Source of the DNA: Chersky-822 sp035553055 | GTDB taxonomy: Bacteria; Actinomycetota; Actinomycetes; Streptosporangiales; Streptosporangiaceae | Assembly (NCBI GenBank): GCA_035553055.1 | Contig: DATNEK010000120.1 | Span: forward strand, 1 to 9,198 | DNA length: 9,198 bases | Reading direction: 5' to 3' | In this document: positions 7,540 to 9,198 of the stretch, piece after piece | How positions within the stretch are numbered: position 1 is the stretch's first letter | How the letters are laid out: each line of letters opens with the position of its first letter | Translations under genes and position numbers: made by a program | The notes under the pieces: generated by a model | Database searches by the model: none | What the model saw: only the letters and a program-made list of their open reading frames with translations | Told to the model about the DNA's origin: nothing

Positions 7540-7578
7540 TCCCGGCTAATCGGGAACGGTGATATCAAGTTATCCCGG
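7531..7578 (+). promoter_or_regulatory. Four alternating inverted-repeat segments at the purC stop
   Basis: Segment 1 is CCGGGA (7531-7536), segment 2 TCCCGG (7540-7545), segment 3 CGGGA (7551-7555) and segment 4 TCCCGG (7573-7578). Pairing 1:2 gives a hairpin whose loop is the purC TGA stop codon. Pairing 2:3 has a 6-base loop and excludes 1:2. Pairing 3:4 or 1:4 is also possible. This resembles attenuator geometry, but no T tract follows segment 4, so an ordinary intrinsic terminator is not supported. It may be the end structure of the purine transcript or protect its 3' end. Confidence 0.45.
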
Positions 7579-7787
7579 CGGTTACGTGATGAACATGAAC
7601 GGCTACGTTATGTATCGGCGTCGTCCTAGTCTCTGGGGGTCAACGAGCAGTGGAATACTTGGCTACGCGCGAGATGGACCAAACACTGACATCGGATCTG
7701 GCCACGATTGCGCCAGAGCCGGCCAGCGCACGCGTCGCAAGCCGGGATAATGATGTCCCAACCCCCAGGGACAGGAGTTCCAGCATT
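7540..7787 (+). other. Intergenic region between purC and murA, no convincing gene
   Basis: This 248-base stretch is less GC-rich than its surroundings. After the inverted repeats, a frame from GTG 7559 to 7750 encodes 63 residues with a short heptad echo, GYVMNMN then GYVMYRR, from the direct repeat GGYTACGTKATG (7580-7591 and 7601-7612). Its third codon positions lack strong GC bias, so it is probably not a gene. TATGTAT (7609-7615) and GATAAT (7746-7751) are possible -10 elements; the second would give a murA leader of about 30 bases. No -35 hexamer is convincing. The murA frame is open upstream to GTG 7650, leaving an N-terminal extension of 46 residues possible. Confidence 0.5.
7773..7777 (+). 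promoter_or_regulatory. Ribosome binding site that sets the murA start
   Basis: AGGAG lies ten bases before ATG 7788. It is the only good ribosome binding site near the candidate starts, and it supports the 424-residue form over the longer form from GTG 7650. Confidence 0.6.
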
Positions 7788-9062
7788 ATGAGCAGCGCTC
7801 ACCAGACCCGCTATCGAGTCAAGGGCGGCAACTCACTGCAAGGAACGGTCTTCGTCCAGGGTGCCAAGAACTCGGCCCTGAAGATGATTGCCGCATCGCT
7901 GCTGGCCGAGAAGGGCCGGACGGTGCTGCGCAACGTCCCTGTGATCGAGGACGTCCGCCGGGCGGTCGAGCTAGCCCAGGCCGTCGGGGCGACCGTCAAG
8001 TTCCATGAGGTGGAACGGACGCTGGTGGTCGACGCATCGGAACTCAGCAGCCCCGTGCTGCCGGCCGAGATCACCAGGCAGTTCCGAGGCTCTGTGTTGT
8101 TCGTGCCCGCCCTGCTGCACCGGCTCGGCGAAGCGGTGCTCGAGGAGATCGGCGGCTGCAACCTCGGCAACCGCCTTCTGGACTTCCATTACCGAGGCTT
8201 TGCCAGGCTCGGCGCCACCGTTGACGAAGGCGAAAACGAGATCAGGGTCAAAGCCGACGGGCTGCGCGGCGCGCACCTGTACCTGGACACGCCGTCGCAC
8301 ACCGGCACCGAGAATCTGATCATGGCGGCCTCGCTGGCGCCCGGCACGACTGTGATCGACAACACAGCGCAAGAACCTGAGGTCCAGGACGTCATCGCGT
8401 TCCTCACCAAAATGGGCGCCAAGATCAGCGGCGGCGGCACCGGCTTTATCACGGTCGAAGGGGTCAAGGAACTGACCGCGGTCGAGCACACCGTCATGCC
8501 CGACCGGCTCGACGCTGGCATATTCGCGATGGCGGCGGCGATCACCGGCGGCGAACTCAGCCTCGTAGGCGCCTCGCTCGACCACCTAGGCGTGGTGCGC
8601 TGGAAGCTCGAGCAGATGGGCGTCGAGTTCGCCACCCAGGGCGCGATCGTTCAGGTACGCAGGGACAATCCGCTGCGGCCCATCAACGTGATCACAAGCC
8701 CGTTCCCTGGCTTCGCCACCGACCTGCAATCGCCCATCATGGCGCTCAGCTGCCTGGCCGACGGCCCAAGTTACATCAGGGAGACGATCTTCGACGGCCG
8801 GTACATGATGGCGCACGAGCTGAACAAGATGGGCGCCAAGATCGACGTATCCGACGTGGCCATCGTGCACGCACCCACACCGCTGCACGGCGCCGAGGTC
8901 ACCGCGCACGATCTTCGCACCGGGATCGCACTCGTTCTCGCCGGTCTCGCCGCCGAAGGCGAGACCGTGGTCTCCCCTGGCTACCTGATCGACCGCGGCC
9001 ACGCCTCGGTGGCGGCGCGGCTGACCGCGCTAGGCGCCGACGTCGTGGAAGAGCCGGCCTAG
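7788..9062 (+). CDS. murA: UDP-N-acetylglucosamine 1-carboxyvinyltransferase (MurA type)
   Basis: MurA transfers enolpyruvate from PEP to UDP-GlcNAc, the first committed step of peptidoglycan synthesis, in the cytoplasm. The 424-residue protein has the repeated two-domain enolpyruvyl transferase fold. Key residues are visible: K27-N28 in VQGAKNSA, R100 in TRQFRGS, active-site C124 in IGGCNLGNR (the Cys that fosfomycin modifies), R129, the Asp of FATDLQSP, and the Arg of HDLRTGIALVLAG. PEPEVQDVIAFLTKMGAKISGGGT-like and PDRLDAGIFAMAAAITGG segments are typical. The usual CxxGxRPxD reads CNLGNRLLD, losing the proline after the substrate-binding Arg. From memory it looks less like the housekeeping MurA of Streptomyces (GGCDIGGRPIDFH) than like MurA from other phyla, so it could be a paralogue. 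The C-terminus is complete. Confidence 0.93.
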   Translation: MSSAHQTRYRVKGGNSLQGTVFVQGAKNSALKMIAASLLAEKGRTVLRNVPVIEDVRRAVELAQAVGATVKFHEVERTLVVDASELSSPVLPAEITRQFRGSVLFVPALLHRLGEAVLEEIGGCNLGNRLLDFHYRGFARLGATVDEGENEIRVKADGLRGAHLYLDTPSHTGTENLIMAASLAPGTTVIDNTAQEPEVQDVIAFLTKMGAKISGGGTGFITVEGVKELTAVEHTVMPDRLDAGIFAMAAAITGGELSLVGASLDHLGVVRWKLEQMGVEFATQGAIVQVRRDNPLRPINVITSPFPGFATDLQSPIMALSCLADGPSYIRETIFDGRYMMAHELNKMGAKIDVSDVAIVHAPTPLHGAEVTAHDLRTGIALVLAGLAAEGETVVSPGYLIDRGHASVAARLTALGADVVEEPA

Positions 9063-9127
9063 GAGCCCGCTGAAAAAGGATGCGCTGTTCACGGCGTGTT
9101 TGCCGGCGTGGTGTTCGATTTGACTGG

Positions 9128-9133
9128 GATAAT
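9128..9133 (+). promoter_or_regulatory. Candidate -10 element for leaderless transposase
   Basis: GATAAT is followed by exactly six bases (GCTCTT) before the ATG at 9140. No Shine-Dalgarno sequence is present. The TTGACT at 9120-9125 is too close to serve as its -35. Confidence 0.4.
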
Positions 9134-9139
9134 GCTCTT

Positions 9140-9198
9140 ATGCAGGGTTTCGAGCGGATGGACCGGAAGCTTCTGGACGCTGCGGCGCTGGCCGGTCA
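9140..9198 (+). CDS. Transposase N-terminus, probably IS1182 family (partial)
   Basis: Nineteen complete codons from ATG read MQGFERMDRKLLDAAALAG before the window ends. The opening MQG followed by a short charged segment and LLDAAAL resembles the start of actinobacterial IS1182-type DDE transposases, which usually continue into a phrase like GSVxxFLAxHR and then LFPDxMFADLF; that part lies outside the window. The match is from memory on a very short stretch. Its position beside a probable terminal repeat and a leaderless-type promoter supports the call. It could instead be an unrelated gene. Confidence 0.45.
   Translation, partial: MQGFERMDRKLLDAAALAG

Larger units (their letters stand above)
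9063..9198 (+). mobile_element. Left end of a probable insertion sequence (IS1182-like), cut by the window edge
   Basis: Immediately after the murA TAG, composition changes and the sequence GAGCCCGCTGAAAAAGG (9064-9080) resembles a terminal inverted repeat: GC-rich followed by an A run. A -10-like GATAAT and an ATG follow within 80 bases, which is the compact layout of an IS left end before its transposase. The right end and any target duplication are outside the window, so the boundary is a guess based on position and composition. Confidence 0.45.

Noticed and set aside
7559..7750. 63-codon frame with the repeated GYVM segment
   Set aside because: Third-position GC is low compared with neighbouring genes, there is no clear ribosome binding site and no recognised family; kept only as a note on the intergenic region.
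8189..8635. Minus-strand frame within murA
   Set aside because: It is a shadow of murA in another frame, with no domain.

Overview
This window looks like chromosomal DNA from a high-GC actinobacterium (Actinomycetota). The evidence is strong G/C bias at third codon positions, GTG starts, a DUF3151 gene next to purA, an actinobacterial-style PurD with a short ATP-grasp insert, and start codons placed six or seven bases after a -10-like hexamer, as in leaderless actinobacterial transcripts. The species cannot be named from this sequence.

Layout. Positions 1-2173 hold two minus-strand genes: an aldo/keto reductase (1298-2173) and, 125 bases downstream of it, an NYN-domain protein that starts with GTG at 1172 and runs off the left edge without a stop. 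That protein has a folded PIN-like N-terminal half and a long low-complexity tail with a Tyr-Gln repeat. A 127-base divergent region (2174-2300) separates this block from the plus-strand genes: a DUF3151 protein (2301-2723), then purA, purD, purB and purC (2791-7539). A 248-base gap (7540-7787) with overlapping inverted repeats leads to a MurA-type enolpyruvyl transferase (7788-9062). Directly after the murA stop there appears to be the left end of an insertion sequence, whose transposase begins at 9140 and is cut by the window edge.

How the genes work together. PurD makes GAR, early in purine synthesis. PurC makes SAICAR and PurB cleaves it to AICAR. PurA and PurB together convert IMP to AMP. 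The cluster therefore holds two consecutive late IMP steps and the complete AMP branch. purD-purB-purC overlap by 8 and 7 bases and should be one translationally coupled unit. purA and purD each have a -10-like hexamer just before the start codon, so purD-B-C may also be transcribed independently of purA. MurA acts in peptidoglycan synthesis and probably has its own transcript. The aldo/keto reductase and NYN protein have no evident link to purines.

The pathway genes are ordinary housekeeping genes. The points most worth a second look are the NYN protein (acidic active-site positions replaced, plus a periodic YQ tail), the departure from the usual active-site loop in MurA, the telomere-like G-rich repeat before purA, the 1-2-3-4 inverted-repeat arrangement after purC, and the insertion sequence abutting the murA stop. 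I see no clear evidence of a wholly new multi-gene system.
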